NCBI GenBank assembly: GCA_001873675.1
Contig: MNZP01000150.1
Coordinates: forward strand, 1 to 22,373
DNA length: 22,373 nt
Origin: Syntrophaceae bacterium CG2_30_49_12
GTDB taxonomy: Bacteria > Desulfobacterota > Syntrophia > Syntrophales > CG2-30-49-12
Direction of reading: 5' to 3'
Below, piece after piece: positions 5,173-13,115 of this stretch; position 1 is the stretch's first letter, and every line of letters starts with the position of its first letter. Below the pieces are notes generated by a model. The model was not told the DNA's origin. It saw only the letters and a list, made by a program, of their open reading frames with translations, and searched no databases. The translations under genes were made by a program, and so were the position numbers.

Positions 5173-6675
5173 TCAGATCTCTTGAGCTGTGGAAAGGAGC
5201 GTTTGGGTAATCGGCAATCTCACCGTAAAGGCGCTTCCTTTTCCCTCGGCACTCTCCACTTCAATGGCGCCTGAATGCTCCTTTACAATAGAATAACAGA
5301 TGGAAAGCCCCAGTCCCGTTCCCTTCCCGACAGGAGCGGTGGTATAAAAAGGGTCGAATATCTTATCCATATCTTCCTTTGAGATCCCGTGTCCTGTATC
5401 GGCCACACTGATTACCACTTCCTGACCCGCCCTTTCCACGGAGACATGCAGTTTTCCTCCGTCCGGCATGGCCTTAATGCCATTGAGGAAGAGGTTGAGG
5501 AATGCCTGTTGAAGAAGACTGGCATTCCCGCTGATCCATAGCGGGTCATCAGGCAAATGAGATGAGATCTCGACCTGTTGAATCCTGGCCTGGTTTGCGA
5601 TAAGGATTAAGGTTTCCTGGATAAGGGAGGATAGAGTGACGTCATTAAATTCAGAGCTTGCGGAGGGGCGTGCAAATCGCAAGAGGTTTTCAATGATGAT
5701 GGAGGCCCTCTGGATGCCGGCATGAATCTTCTCCGCACACTCCATGCGAAATTCCGGGCTGATATCTTCATCTTTAAGGAACTGGGCGGCAGAAGAACAG
5801 ATGGCCAGGGGATTCCTGATTTCATGTGCAATCCCGCCTGCCATGACCCCCAATGCGGCATATTTCTGGGACTGCAAAAGCTGCGTCTCTAATTTACGTC
5901 GCTCGCTGAGATCCCTGCCCACGGCGACGATTCCCGCTGTCTGGTCGTTTTCATCCTTCATGGGAGAGCAGACCCAGGAGACATGGACACTTTCCCCATC
6001 CTTTGTGATCAGATCCCATTCGGCCATCCACGATTTTTCTCCTCCCCTCAGGCCAAGGAAAACACTCTCGATCTCTTTCCGGGGATCGAGAGGAAAGTAG
6101 TCAACAAAGCGGTGATCTCTCACTTCCTCGAAGCGATACCCCGAGACCCTTTCAGCAGCGGGGTTCCAGGATAGAATCATCCCTTTTGTGTCCGTGGACA
6201 GGATGATATCGCTGGCACTCTCAAAGATACTTGCAAGGTGCAGTTCAACACGCCGGACCTCTTCACTCAGCCTCACCTGTTCCGTCATATCATCCATGAG
6301 AAGGATGACATTCTCAACCGTTCCTTTCCGTGAGAAGGGGAGGATTCGATAATAGTAGATCCTGAGGGGAACTCCGGGCGCCCGGTAGGACATGAGCTGA
6401 CCCTTCGTGGGGGAATTTCTCTCAAAGACCTGACGGATCTGATCGATGATATTCATCTGATTGAGAATGATGTCAGGAAAGACCTCCTCAAGCCTGTAGC
6501 CCAAAGTACTGGAAAGGGAGCGACGGTTCTTCTCTAAAAAATTCCGATTCGCCGTTATGATGCGCGTATCCCTTCCAATCAGTAAGACAGAGGAAGGAAT
6601 GGCATCTAAGAGCATCTCGTAGAGCTTTTCGTACCGGTCAAAAGACCCTTCTACTTTATTCTCTGCTGATCTCAT
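5173..6675 (-). CDS. PAS-PAS sensor histidine kinase (GvrB-like position)
   Basis: A 500-aa soluble kinase with no transmembrane segment. It has a first PAS-like domain (~12-135), a second PAS with PAC ending (~140-260, FESASDIILSTDTKG...), a HisKA phosphoacceptor His284 in GGIAHEIRNP, and an HATPase with N-box Asn398 (LNLFLNGIKAM), G1 DTGHGIS (~426) and G2 GTGLGLS (~452). An open frame continues upstream to 6954, but that extension overlaps the preceding gvpF/L gene in another frame and is low-complexity nonsense. ATG 6675 (MRSAENKVEG), with GGAGG upstream and 19 bases after the gvpF/L stop, is the sensible start. The PAS signal is unknown; a cytoplasmic redox or ligand cue is possible. It probably phosphorylates the NtrC-family protein and/or the lone receiver of this island. 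Confidence 0.92.
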   Translation of the reverse strand: MRSAENKVEGSFDRYEKLYEMLLDAIPSSVLLIGRDTRIITANRNFLEKNRRSLSSTLGYRLEEVFPDIILNQMNIIDQIRQVFERNSPTKGQLMSYRAPGVPLRIYYYRILPFSRKGTVENVILLMDDMTEQVRLSEEVRRVELHLASIFESASDIILSTDTKGMILSWNPAAERVSGYRFEEVRDHRFVDYFPLDPRKEIESVFLGLRGGEKSWMAEWDLITKDGESVHVSWVCSPMKDENDQTAGIVAVGRDLSERRKLETQLLQSQKYAALGVMAGGIAHEIRNPLAICSSAAQFLKDEDISPEFRMECAEKIHAGIQRASIIIENLLRFARPSASSEFNDVTLSSLIQETLILIANQARIQQVEISSHLPDDPLWISGNASLLQQAFLNLFLNGIKAMPDGGKLHVSVERAGQEVVISVADTGHGISKEDMDKIFDPFYTTAPVGKGTGLGLSICYSIVKEHSGAIEVESAEGKGSAFTVRLPITQTLLSTAQEI

Positions 6676-6694
6676 GATCTTTTCAGATCCTCCA

Positions 6695-7390
6695 CTAATT
6701 CTGAGCACGATCAGGTATTGCAAAATTATAAGGCGGCCAGGGACCGCTGAGCAGGGCCTTGGATCTTCCGTTCTCCACCACCTGCTGAAAGGATTCCCTG
6801 AACAGGTTGACCGTATTTTCCGGAATGAGGAAATAAAGGGACAAGACGATAGCCCCGTTTTTCGTGGCTGTCTCTGTCCGGCACTTGCGATACAGAGACG
6901 AAAAGGCCTGGATATAACGATCCAGAAACATCTGGTGATGCTGGGACGTCTCATCCTTCATCCGGTAATGGGCCTTCCGCAGGGCGAGATAGTTGCGCCC
7001 GTTCACCGGCTGTTCCTCCTGCTGCGGGTTCACCCCCTCTTCAGGAAGGAGGATACGGATGCCCATTTCGACGTGACCCTCCAGTTCCTCAAGAAGGGAG
7101 TCGTACTGACGCTTCCTCTCTTTTAAGATGCGCTGGATATCCGGAACCCCGTTCAGGAAACACCCGTATCTCATGGGAACAACCGCCTTCAAGCGATGGA
7201 GGTCCTCCACAACCCTGCCATAGACGAGCAGCTCGGAGACAGGCGGCGCGCCTTCCACGGACGACATCTCAGACACGGCGGCGCACAGGCCATGACCGGC
7301 AACGAAGGACACCTCTTTACCCTTCACACCCGTGATGGGCCCACCGCCGAACACCGCTTCTTTCATGATGCAGTACACGAGATAGGCCAT
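6695..7390 (-). CDS. gvpF: Gas vesicle protein GvpF/GvpL family, second copy (231 aa)
   Basis: GvpF/L proteins are accessory assembly factors that bind GvpA and may act as its chaperones. This copy starts MAYLVYCIMKEAVFGG, has a helical middle around ERKRQYDSLLEELEGHVEMG, and ends with the family signature GPWPPYNF near the C-terminus. The length is typical. It starts two bases after the stop of the other GvpF/L gene and is followed by the histidine kinase. The two GvpF/L proteins are clearly diverged, so this is an old paralogy rather than a recent duplication. GvpF versus GvpL cannot be separated from sequence alone. Confidence 0.92.
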   Translation of the reverse strand: MAYLVYCIMKEAVFGGGPITGVKGKEVSFVAGHGLCAAVSEMSSVEGAPPVSELLVYGRVVEDLHRLKAVVPMRYGCFLNGVPDIQRILKERKRQYDSLLEELEGHVEMGIRILLPEEGVNPQQEEQPVNGRNYLALRKAHYRMKDETSQHHQMFLDRYIQAFSSLYRKCRTETATKNGAIVLSLYFLIPENTVNLFRESFQQVVENGRSKALLSGPWPPYNFAIPDRAQN

Positions 7391-7392
7391 TA

Positions 7393-8193
7393 TTATCCCT
7401 CTGTTTCAAGAACCGGGGCAAAATGGTATGGCGGCCAGGGTCCGTAAAGCTCAAGATGGAGCCCCCGGTGTTCATGAATTGCGTTCCACTCATCCGTCAT
7501 GCGTTGCAGTACCTCCACAGACAGATCGGGAACGAGAAAGGCGCCATGGAAAAACATCTCGTCGTCTCTTCCCGTCACCTCCCGCGACAGGAGACGACGT
7601 TCACTGAAAGCCGAGGACACCTCCTTGACGAACCTCATGATGTCGTCCCCTGTCCCCTTAAGCCAGGACGTCACACCCCTGTTCGCTGCCCCTTTGATTT
7701 TTTGTTCCAGAAAATAGCGTTTGCCGGGAGAAACTCCGGCAAGTTGATCCTTTTCCGCCGCTAAAAGCGCTGCCATGACCTCCGACCGGGCCTGCTGCAT
7801 GTTTACATAGGCCCTGATGCTCCATTCCTTTTTTCCAGCCGTATCAAGAAAAAACTTCGACAAGGCATCCCGATGCCGCCGCAGCGCCGCCGCCAGGGCC
7901 TCTAAGGAAGAAAAGACCGTTCCGAAGCGAACGGGCAGCACGGGGGAGTCGCGCATGATCGCCATGATGACTTCTTCGTGACGCAGCGCCCGGGGTCCAA
8001 TCCACGCCAGATCTTCCATCTTCTCCCGGGCCTCCGGGCCGGAAAAATCCTCTATGGAAACCTCGGAAAGGATGGCGGCGGCGTTCCCGATGGTCTCAGC
8101 AAAAAGAGGATGCGATCCGTCAATCCCCGTTCCTTTGAGTTCCGGAAGGGGATTTTCCGGCGTCAGACAGAAAAGATAGATTCCCAGTCTCAT
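7393..8193 (-). CDS. gvpF: Gas vesicle protein GvpF/GvpL family, first copy (266 aa)
   Basis: Starts MRLGIYLFCLTPENPLPEL, contains the conserved MRDSPVLPVRFGTVFSS segment typical of the N-terminal GvpF/L domain, a long helical region (QQARSEVMAALLAAEKDQL) and the C-terminal signature YGPWPPYHF. The ATG overlaps the stop of the CDC48-like ATPase in an ATGA arrangement, so its translation is probably coupled to the ATPase. The next GvpF/L gene begins two bases after its stop. Assembly factor or GvpA chaperone by family. It is part of the regulator-side operon rather than of the gvpA operon. Confidence 0.93.
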   Translation of the reverse strand: MRLGIYLFCLTPENPLPELKGTGIDGSHPLFAETIGNAAAILSEVSIEDFSGPEAREKMEDLAWIGPRALRHEEVIMAIMRDSPVLPVRFGTVFSSLEALAAALRRHRDALSKFFLDTAGKKEWSIRAYVNMQQARSEVMAALLAAEKDQLAGVSPGKRYFLEQKIKGAANRGVTSWLKGTGDDIMRFVKEVSSAFSERRLLSREVTGRDDEMFFHGAFLVPDLSVEVLQRMTDEWNAIHEHRGLHLELYGPWPPYHFAPVLETEG

Positions 8194-10322
8194 CCCATCC
8201 CCCCGTGCACCTCCTCCAGGGCGTCCTCTATGTCCTGACGCTGGATAAGGATTTCCGGTTCCCCGCCCCCTACCTTCTCCATGATCTTCACGGCGCGGCG
8301 AACCGCCGTCATGGCCGCTTTGCGCGCGACCGCGGCGATGTCCGCACCACTGAAACCCTCTGTCCGTTCCGCCAGTTCCGCATTGTGAATATCCTCAGCC
8401 AAGGGTTTTTGACGGAGATGCACGGCAAATATCTCCTCCCGGTCTTTTTGGCCGGGCATCATCATCTCCACGATGTCGTCGAAGCGTCCCGGCCTGAGAA
8501 CAGCGGCATCCAGGATATCCAGGCGGTTGGTAGCCCCAAGGACGAGAACCCCTCTGAGTTCATCAATACCGTCGAACTCCGCCAGAAACTGACTCAGGAT
8601 ACGTTCGGAGACATGGGAATCCGCGGCTCCGGCACTCCTGGTCGGAACAAGGGCATCGATCTCGTCGAAAAAGATGATGCAGGGCGCCGCCTGTCTCGCC
8701 TTCTGGAAGATTTCCCTGATCCCCTTCTCCGATTCTCCCACCCATTTCGACATCAGGGCCGGCCCCTTGACGGAGATGAAATTCACCTGGCTTTCCGTGG
8801 CAATCGCCTTGGCCATCATCGTCTTGCCGCACCCCGGGGGGCCAACCAGCAGAATCCCCTTGGGTGGCGTCACTCCCCCCTTTTCGAAGAGGTGGGGATA
8901 CTTCAGGGGCCATTCCACGGCCTCGATCAGGCGCTCCTTCAGGGAAGACATCCCTCCCACGTCATCCCAGTGGATATTCGGAGATTCGACAAACACCTCC
9001 CGGATGGCGGACGGCTCGATCTCCCGCAGGGCGGACAGAAAGTCCTCCATGCGCACCTCGAGTTTCGAGAGCGTTTCGTAGGGGATCCCGGTCTGACCGA
9101 AATCAATCTCCCCCATGATCTGGCGCAGACAGCTCATGGCCGCCTCCCGGCAGAGGGCCTCGAGATCCGCCCCGACGAAACCGTGGGTGATTTCCGCCAG
9201 GTGCTCCATCTGGACGTCTCCGGCCAGGGGCATCCCCCGACTGTGGATCTCCAGGATCTCCAGACGGCCGCGCCGGTCCGGGATAGGAATGACGATCTCC
9301 CGGTCAAACCTTCCCGGACGCCGCAGGGCCGGATCAATGGCGTTGGGGATGTTGGTCGCGGCGATAACGATGACATTCTGACGTTTGTTGAGGCCGTCCA
9401 TGAGGGCAAGGAGCTGGGCGACAACCCTTTTTTCCACGTCCCCGACGACGTTTTCCCGTTTGGGGGCAATGGCGTCAATTTCGTCGAGGAAGAGGATGCT
9501 GGGGCCTTTCCGTCCTGCCTCTTCAAAGATTTTTCTCAAATGGGCCTCGCTTTCCCCGTAAAACTTGTGAATGACCTCTGGACCGCTTACGGAGAAAAAG
9601 TTGGCTTCCGTCTCCTGGGCTATAGCTCTGGCAATCAGCGTCTTGCCACATCCGGGGGGACCATAAAGTAAGACCCCTTTGGGGGCATCAATCCCCAGGC
9701 GTTCAAAAACCTCCGGATAGCGCAGGGGGAGTTCAATCATCTCTCTTATGCGCTGTAGTTGGGGCTTGACCCCTCCAATGTCTTCATAAGAGAGTTCTCT
9801 GGCAGGACCCTCCCCCTGACTTTTGGCAATAACCAGTTGGGTGGTGGGATGGATAACCACCGCACCTTTGGGGCTGGCGCTCTGTACCTTGAAATTAGCG
9901 GAGCGACTACCAAAGAGGTTGGCCCGTATATGATCTCCGGAAAAGACCGGCAGGCCGTCCAGCAGGCTTCCAATGTACTTCAGGTCACGATCAGCAGGAA
10001 CAATATTGGTTGGGGTAAGGACTACCTGTTCAGCCGGTTGGAAGGTTCCCCTGGCTATGGAGACATATTCATCCAGTCCTGCCCCGGCATTCTCCCGGGT
10101 AAGTCCGTCAAGCTGCACCCGTGACTGGCCGCGCAGTTCCTTGTAAGCAGGCATGGCCTTGCAGACGGTTTTACGTTTACCGATAACCTCTACGATGTCC
10201 CCAATGGCCACCTGCAACCTTTCCAGATCCTCGGGCCCCATCCGGGCAAAAGCCCTCCCAACGTCTTTACTGAGGGCCTCGGTCACCTTAAGTTTAAGGG
10301 TCAGTTCCTCACTTTTGCTCAT
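8190..10322 (-). CDS. CDC48/VAT-like double AAA+ ATPase, copy 2 (complete, 710 aa)
   Basis: A full-length CDC48-type unfoldase. It has an N-domain (~1-185), D1 with Walker A GPPGCGKT (221-228), Walker B ILFLDEID (~276-283), AATN and RRPGRFD. D2 has a second GPPGCGKT (494-501), IIFFDEID (~549-556), GATNR and RPGRFD. Both ATPase sites look intact. There is no membrane anchor. GGAGG precedes the ATG, which is 24 bases after gvpH. Its stop overlaps the start of a gvpF/L gene, tying it to gas vesicle formation. A partial paralogue lies at 1-1272. Their D1 DNA is very alike (~93% over 9054-9353), whereas the N-terminal halves are much more diverged. CDC48 proteins unfold or extract proteins from complexes; GvpA or other Gvp substrates are inference. 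Confidence 0.95.
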   Translation of the reverse strand: MSKSEELTLKLKVTEALSKDVGRAFARMGPEDLERLQVAIGDIVEVIGKRKTVCKAMPAYKELRGQSRVQLDGLTRENAGAGLDEYVSIARGTFQPAEQVVLTPTNIVPADRDLKYIGSLLDGLPVFSGDHIRANLFGSRSANFKVQSASPKGAVVIHPTTQLVIAKSQGEGPARELSYEDIGGVKPQLQRIREMIELPLRYPEVFERLGIDAPKGVLLYGPPGCGKTLIARAIAQETEANFFSVSGPEVIHKFYGESEAHLRKIFEEAGRKGPSILFLDEIDAIAPKRENVVGDVEKRVVAQLLALMDGLNKRQNVIVIAATNIPNAIDPALRRPGRFDREIVIPIPDRRGRLEILEIHSRGMPLAGDVQMEHLAEITHGFVGADLEALCREAAMSCLRQIMGEIDFGQTGIPYETLSKLEVRMEDFLSALREIEPSAIREVFVESPNIHWDDVGGMSSLKERLIEAVEWPLKYPHLFEKGGVTPPKGILLVGPPGCGKTMMAKAIATESQVNFISVKGPALMSKWVGESEKGIREIFQKARQAAPCIIFFDEIDALVPTRSAGAADSHVSERILSQFLAEFDGIDELRGVLVLGATNRLDILDAAVLRPGRFDDIVEMMMPGQKDREEIFAVHLRQKPLAEDIHNAELAERTEGFSGADIAAVARKAAMTAVRRAVKIMEKVGGGEPEILIQRQDIEDALEEVHGGMG

Positions 10323-10346
10323 CCTACCTCCTCATGCTACTTTCCT

Positions 10347-10871
10347 TTAGTTGAGGCATTTCACTTCCAAGATCCCATTGTTACAGGAAACTTTCATCTT
10401 TTGTCGGTCATAAGATCGGGGTAAAAGAATCTCCTTGTAGTATTTCTTGTCCCCCCGTTCTGCGTGAAGGGTCAGCACATCATCTTTGATTTCAAGCCGT
10501 ACGTCTTCCACCGAACCGATGCCCGGGATTTCAAAGACCAATAAAGTATAGCCCTCCTCTTCAAAGACATCTACCAGGGGTTCGCTCACTTCTTCCACAA
10601 CCGAATGACCCGTGCTTTTGTCCCGGCGAATGTTTCCAAACGGCTCCACCTTGATTCCCTCTCCCCCCAGTCCCGTTTTAATGGAAAAGCCATAGACGCC
10701 TTTAATTGTTTTGTCCCTGCCCTTCCACTGAACTTCACCTGTCCGGGAAAGATGCTCCCCCTTTTCAGCCAGATCCCCGAGTTTCTCTACCAGATCGGTA
10801 AGGCCTTTCAATATCCCCCCAAAACTGCCCCGGGGTTGCTGTTCGATGTCCTCTTCTTTTTTCTTAGTCAT
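10347..10871 (-). CDS. gvpH: Gas vesicle protein GvpH, Hsp20/alpha-crystallin-like small heat shock protein
   Basis: A 174-aa protein. The N-terminal part has SFGGILKGLTDLVEKLGDLA, then GVYGFSIKTGLGGEGIKVEPF, a block typical of GvpH. The C-terminal ~80 residues are an alpha-crystallin-type domain (PLVDVFEEEGYTLLVFEIPG, then EIKDDVLTLHAERG). The open frame extends to a TTG at 10889, but GGGAGG is six bases before ATG 10871, so that start is used. It overlaps the stop of the NtrC gene by eight bases. GvpH in haloarchaea and Serratia accompanies gas vesicle clusters and probably holds GvpA or other hydrophobic Gvp proteins soluble. Here it is directly followed by a CDC48-like unfoldase, suggesting a holdase-unfoldase pair. 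Confidence 0.9.
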   Translation of the reverse strand: MTKKKEEDIEQQPRGSFGGILKGLTDLVEKLGDLAEKGEHLSRTGEVQWKGRDKTIKGVYGFSIKTGLGGEGIKVEPFGNIRRDKSTGHSVVEEVSEPLVDVFEEEGYTLLVFEIPGIGSVEDVRLEIKDDVLTLHAERGDKKYYKEILLPRSYDRQKMKVSCNNGILEVKCLN

Positions 10872-12276
10872 AATCGCCTCCCTTAACAAAGACTTTAAGC
10901 TGTTTGACCTTGGTGTGAATGGTCTTGTAGTCTATTTTAAGCAACCTTGCTGCCTTGGCCTTGTTCCCCCCCGTATATTTTAAGGCCTCTAAGAGGACTT
11001 CCTTTTCCACGACGATCTTGCTTTGACGTACAATTTCTTTCAGGGAGAGTTCCTTCCAGGGCAATCCCTGTATCTTCGGGGTAAAGGCAAGCCCAGGTAC
11101 GGCGGCCCGTTTTATATCCAGATGTTTTTGGCCAATCATCTCGTCAGCGAGGAGTACCCCCCTCCGGATGGTAGACTGGAACTGGCGGACATTTCCGGGC
11201 CAGTTGTAATTGAGAAGGGTTTCCAGGGCCTCCTCTGAAAATCCTTTTACATCCTTATTTAGTTCTGCATTGGTTATATCCAGAAACCTCTTGGCCAAAT
11301 AGGGGATGTCCTCTTTCCGTTCCCGGAGCGGAGGGATGCTGATGGTGAACTCACTTAAGCGGAAAAAAAGGTCCTGGCGGAAGGCGCCTCTCTCAATTTC
11401 ATGCTCCAGATCCTGATTGCTCGCCACCAGGAGTCGGACGTTCACTTTTACGGGAGCGTTGCCCCCCACCCTATAAAACACCTTTTCCTGTAAGATCCTG
11501 AGGAGTTTGGCCTGGGATCCCAGGGGCATATTGGAAATTTCATCCAGGAATAAGGTTCCTTCATGCGCCGTTTCATACCTTCCCTGTCGCCGGGCCTCGG
11601 CTCCGGTAAATGCCCCCTTTTCGTATCCGAACAGTTCACTCTCAAAAATGGTTTCAGGGATAGCCCCGCAATCCACAGGGACAAAAGGTCCCTTAGCTCG
11701 ACAGCTGGCCTGGTGAATAGCCTTGGCTACCAGTTCTTTCCCGGACCCTGTTTCTCCCAAGATGACCACATTAAAATCTGATCCGGCTACCCGGTTAACA
11801 TTAAGGACGAGCTTCAAGATAGCATCACTGGGCCCCATCAGGATCCTGAGAGGGGTATCCTTTCGGCGATCAGCAGAAAGATTACGAATTCTTTTTCTAC
11901 GGCCGCTTTCCTTCAAGGCCCGATGCACCAACTCGACCACCTCATGGTTGTCGAATGGCTTGGGCAGATAGTGATAGGCTCCCGCTTTCATAGCCTCTAT
12001 CGCTCCTAAGATACCGGCATAAGCAGTAATCAAAATAACCGGGATGTCCGGGTCTAATTCCCTGGCCATTCTTAGGACCTCCATGCCGTCAAGACCGGGC
12101 ATTCTTACATCCAAAAGCATCACATCAGGAGTCTCAGTATGGATCAGCTTGATGGCTGTCTCCCCATCATAAGCCACTAAGGTACCAAGGCCCTCCTTTT
12201 TGAGGAGTTGAGAAAGGATTCTACAGATATCTTCCTCATCATCTACAATCAGGACCCGTGTCCGGAGTTCTGTCAT
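10864..12276 (-). CDS. NtrC-family sigma-54-dependent response regulator (GvrA-like position)
   Basis: A 470-aa protein with the full NtrC layout. The receiver (1-~120) has Asp12/Asp13, phosphoacceptor Asp56 in VMLLDVRMPG, Thr84 and Lys106. The central AAA+ domain has Walker A GETGSGKE (~174-181), the sigma-54-contacting loop GAFTGA (221-226) and Walker B FLDEI (~243-247). The C-terminal Fis-type helix-turn-helix is NKAKAARLLKIDYKTIHTKV. Nothing essential is missing. Ribosome site GGGGAGGAC lies before the ATG. The start overlaps the 224-aa gene by 38 bases and the end overlaps gvpH by eight. It is the obvious activator for the sigma-54 promoters at 4567-4581 and perhaps 13098-13113. In Serratia the regulator at this place is, as I recall, GvrA. 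The cognate kinase is probably the PAS-PAS kinase at 5173-6675. Confidence 0.95.
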   Translation of the reverse strand: MTELRTRVLIVDDEEDICRILSQLLKKEGLGTLVAYDGETAIKLIHTETPDVMLLDVRMPGLDGMEVLRMARELDPDIPVILITAYAGILGAIEAMKAGAYHYLPKPFDNHEVVELVHRALKESGRRKRIRNLSADRRKDTPLRILMGPSDAILKLVLNVNRVAGSDFNVVILGETGSGKELVAKAIHQASCRAKGPFVPVDCGAIPETIFESELFGYEKGAFTGAEARRQGRYETAHEGTLFLDEISNMPLGSQAKLLRILQEKVFYRVGGNAPVKVNVRLLVASNQDLEHEIERGAFRQDLFFRLSEFTISIPPLRERKEDIPYLAKRFLDITNAELNKDVKGFSEEALETLLNYNWPGNVRQFQSTIRRGVLLADEMIGQKHLDIKRAAVPGLAFTPKIQGLPWKELSLKEIVRQSKIVVEKEVLLEALKYTGGNKAKAARLLKIDYKTIHTKVKQLKVFVKGGDYD

Positions 12277-12913
12277 CTTCTTGTCCTCCCCGATTACTAA
12301 GATGGATGGGATAAATTACCTCAATATCCTTAGCCGGTAAGTTTCCTAAAGAATGAAGAATCCCCAGGAAAAGGATGCCTGTTTCCCCAGCCTTAAGGGT
12401 GGTATTGATGCGATGAGAGATAAATTGATCGCGCCTTTTGAGGAGTTCGTCACTTAATGCCCTCTGGCGGACCCCCATCCTGGAAGGTCCCAATTTTTCC
12501 CCCGCATCCAATATCTGTTTATTTAATTCATATTCTTCGACCAAAAGTTCTGCTGATTCCGTCCCCATGATCTGGGCGCCTTTTTCCATCAGGCGAAGGA
12601 GGAGATGATGGTTCCGGCTTCCAGCCCTGGCCAGATCCCTGACGATCTCAACCTCCCGGCCGCAAACCGGCAGTCCATCCTGGTAAATGAGGACCTTTTT
12701 ATAGGTGAGATCAATGCCTTCGACGGTTCTCTCAATTTCTGACCAGAGGTTATTAATAATACTTATTTTCCGCCTCCATCCTTGGGGACCCATCCGCTGG
12801 AGGCCCTTCTGGCGAACCTTTTCCCTTAAAGCGCCCATATCTGCCGGGGTATGGACGATAGGTATGTAGATCAAGGTCCTTTCCAAATGAATAGGTCGGG
12901 TTTCTCTGGTCAT
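12239..12913 (-). CDS. Uncharacterised 224-aa protein upstream of the NtrC regulator
   Basis: Starts MTRETRPIHLERTLIYIPIV and contains segments that look constrained (KVLIYQDGLPVCGREVEIV, ARAGSRNHHLLLRLMEKGAQ, MGTESAELLVEEYELN, ILFLGILHSLGNLP). It is soluble, with no signal peptide, membrane segment or familiar nucleotide-binding motif. I recall similar proteins near signalling genes in deltaproteobacteria but cannot name a family. Its end overlaps the NtrC gene start by 38 bases in another frame, so the two are cotranscribed and may be coupled. It is the first gene of the regulator-side operon, downstream of a candidate sigma-54 promoter and two inverted repeats. A role in modulating the NtrC protein is inference. 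Confidence is for it being a real gene. Confidence 0.85.
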   Translation of the reverse strand: MTRETRPIHLERTLIYIPIVHTPADMGALREKVRQKGLQRMGPQGWRRKISIINNLWSEIERTVEGIDLTYKKVLIYQDGLPVCGREVEIVRDLARAGSRNHHLLLRLMEKGAQIMGTESAELLVEEYELNKQILDAGEKLGPSRMGVRQRALSDELLKRRDQFISHRINTTLKAGETGILFLGILHSLGNLPAKDIEVIYPIHLSNRGGQEDDRTPDTGPDCR

Positions 12914-12939
12914 TCTGTATTTGCCGAGTTTATCTGATA

Positions 12940-12971
12940 TATGGAAATGATTCTACAGCATAATTTCCATA
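12940..12971. promoter_or_regulatory. Perfect 9-bp inverted repeat TATGGAAAT-N14-ATTTCCATA
   Basis: Arms at 12940-12948 and 12963-12971 with a 14-base spacer, about 30 bases upstream of the 224-aa gene. It is either an operator for a dimeric regulator or a leader hairpin. The half-site begins TATGGA, as does the dyad upstream of gvpA at 4680-4719, so a shared regulator such as the island's NtrC protein is possible. Confidence 0.5.
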
Positions 12972-12991
12972 CATATAGGGGAAAAATTTCG

Positions 12992-13038
12992 TCACTTTTT
13001 ATCCCCATCCTCTGTTTTTTTAAAAGGATTAAAAGTGA
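12992..13038. repeat. 13-bp inverted repeat (12 of 13 matched) in leader
   Basis: TCACTTTTTATCC (12992-13004) and GGATTAAAAGTGA (13026-13038) pair at 12 of 13 positions across a 21-base spacer. It lies between the candidate sigma-54 promoter at 13098 and the TATGGAAAT repeat. It could be a second operator or a hairpin in the leader. No U tract gives it the look of a terminator. Confidence 0.5.
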
Positions 13039-13097
13039 TTCAGTACAGGTATTCAGATGGAACCGGGTGAGAGTTTATTATCCCTCATCCTAATAAA

Positions 13098-13113
13098 GCA
13101 AAAATTATGCCGG
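13098..13113 (-). promoter_or_regulatory. Candidate sigma-54 promoter for the regulator-side operon
   Basis: Minus-strand CCGGCATAATTTTTGCT has GG and GC ten bases apart and shares CGGCA and TTGCTTT with the gvpA promoter. It lies 185 bases upstream of the 224-aa gene, directly after the histidine kinase fragment's stop codon. If real, the NtrC gene would be under sigma-54 control and possibly autoregulated. Confidence 0.5.
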
Positions 13114-13115
13114 AT

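Noticed and set aside
6676..6954. N-terminal extension of the PAS-PAS kinase
   Set aside because: It overlaps the gvpF/L gene in another frame and its sequence is Arg/Ser-rich nonsense. ATG 6675 has a ribosome site and begins just before the PAS domain.
10872..10889. TTG start for gvpH
   Set aside because: The extension contains the ribosome site GGGAGG that serves ATG 10871.
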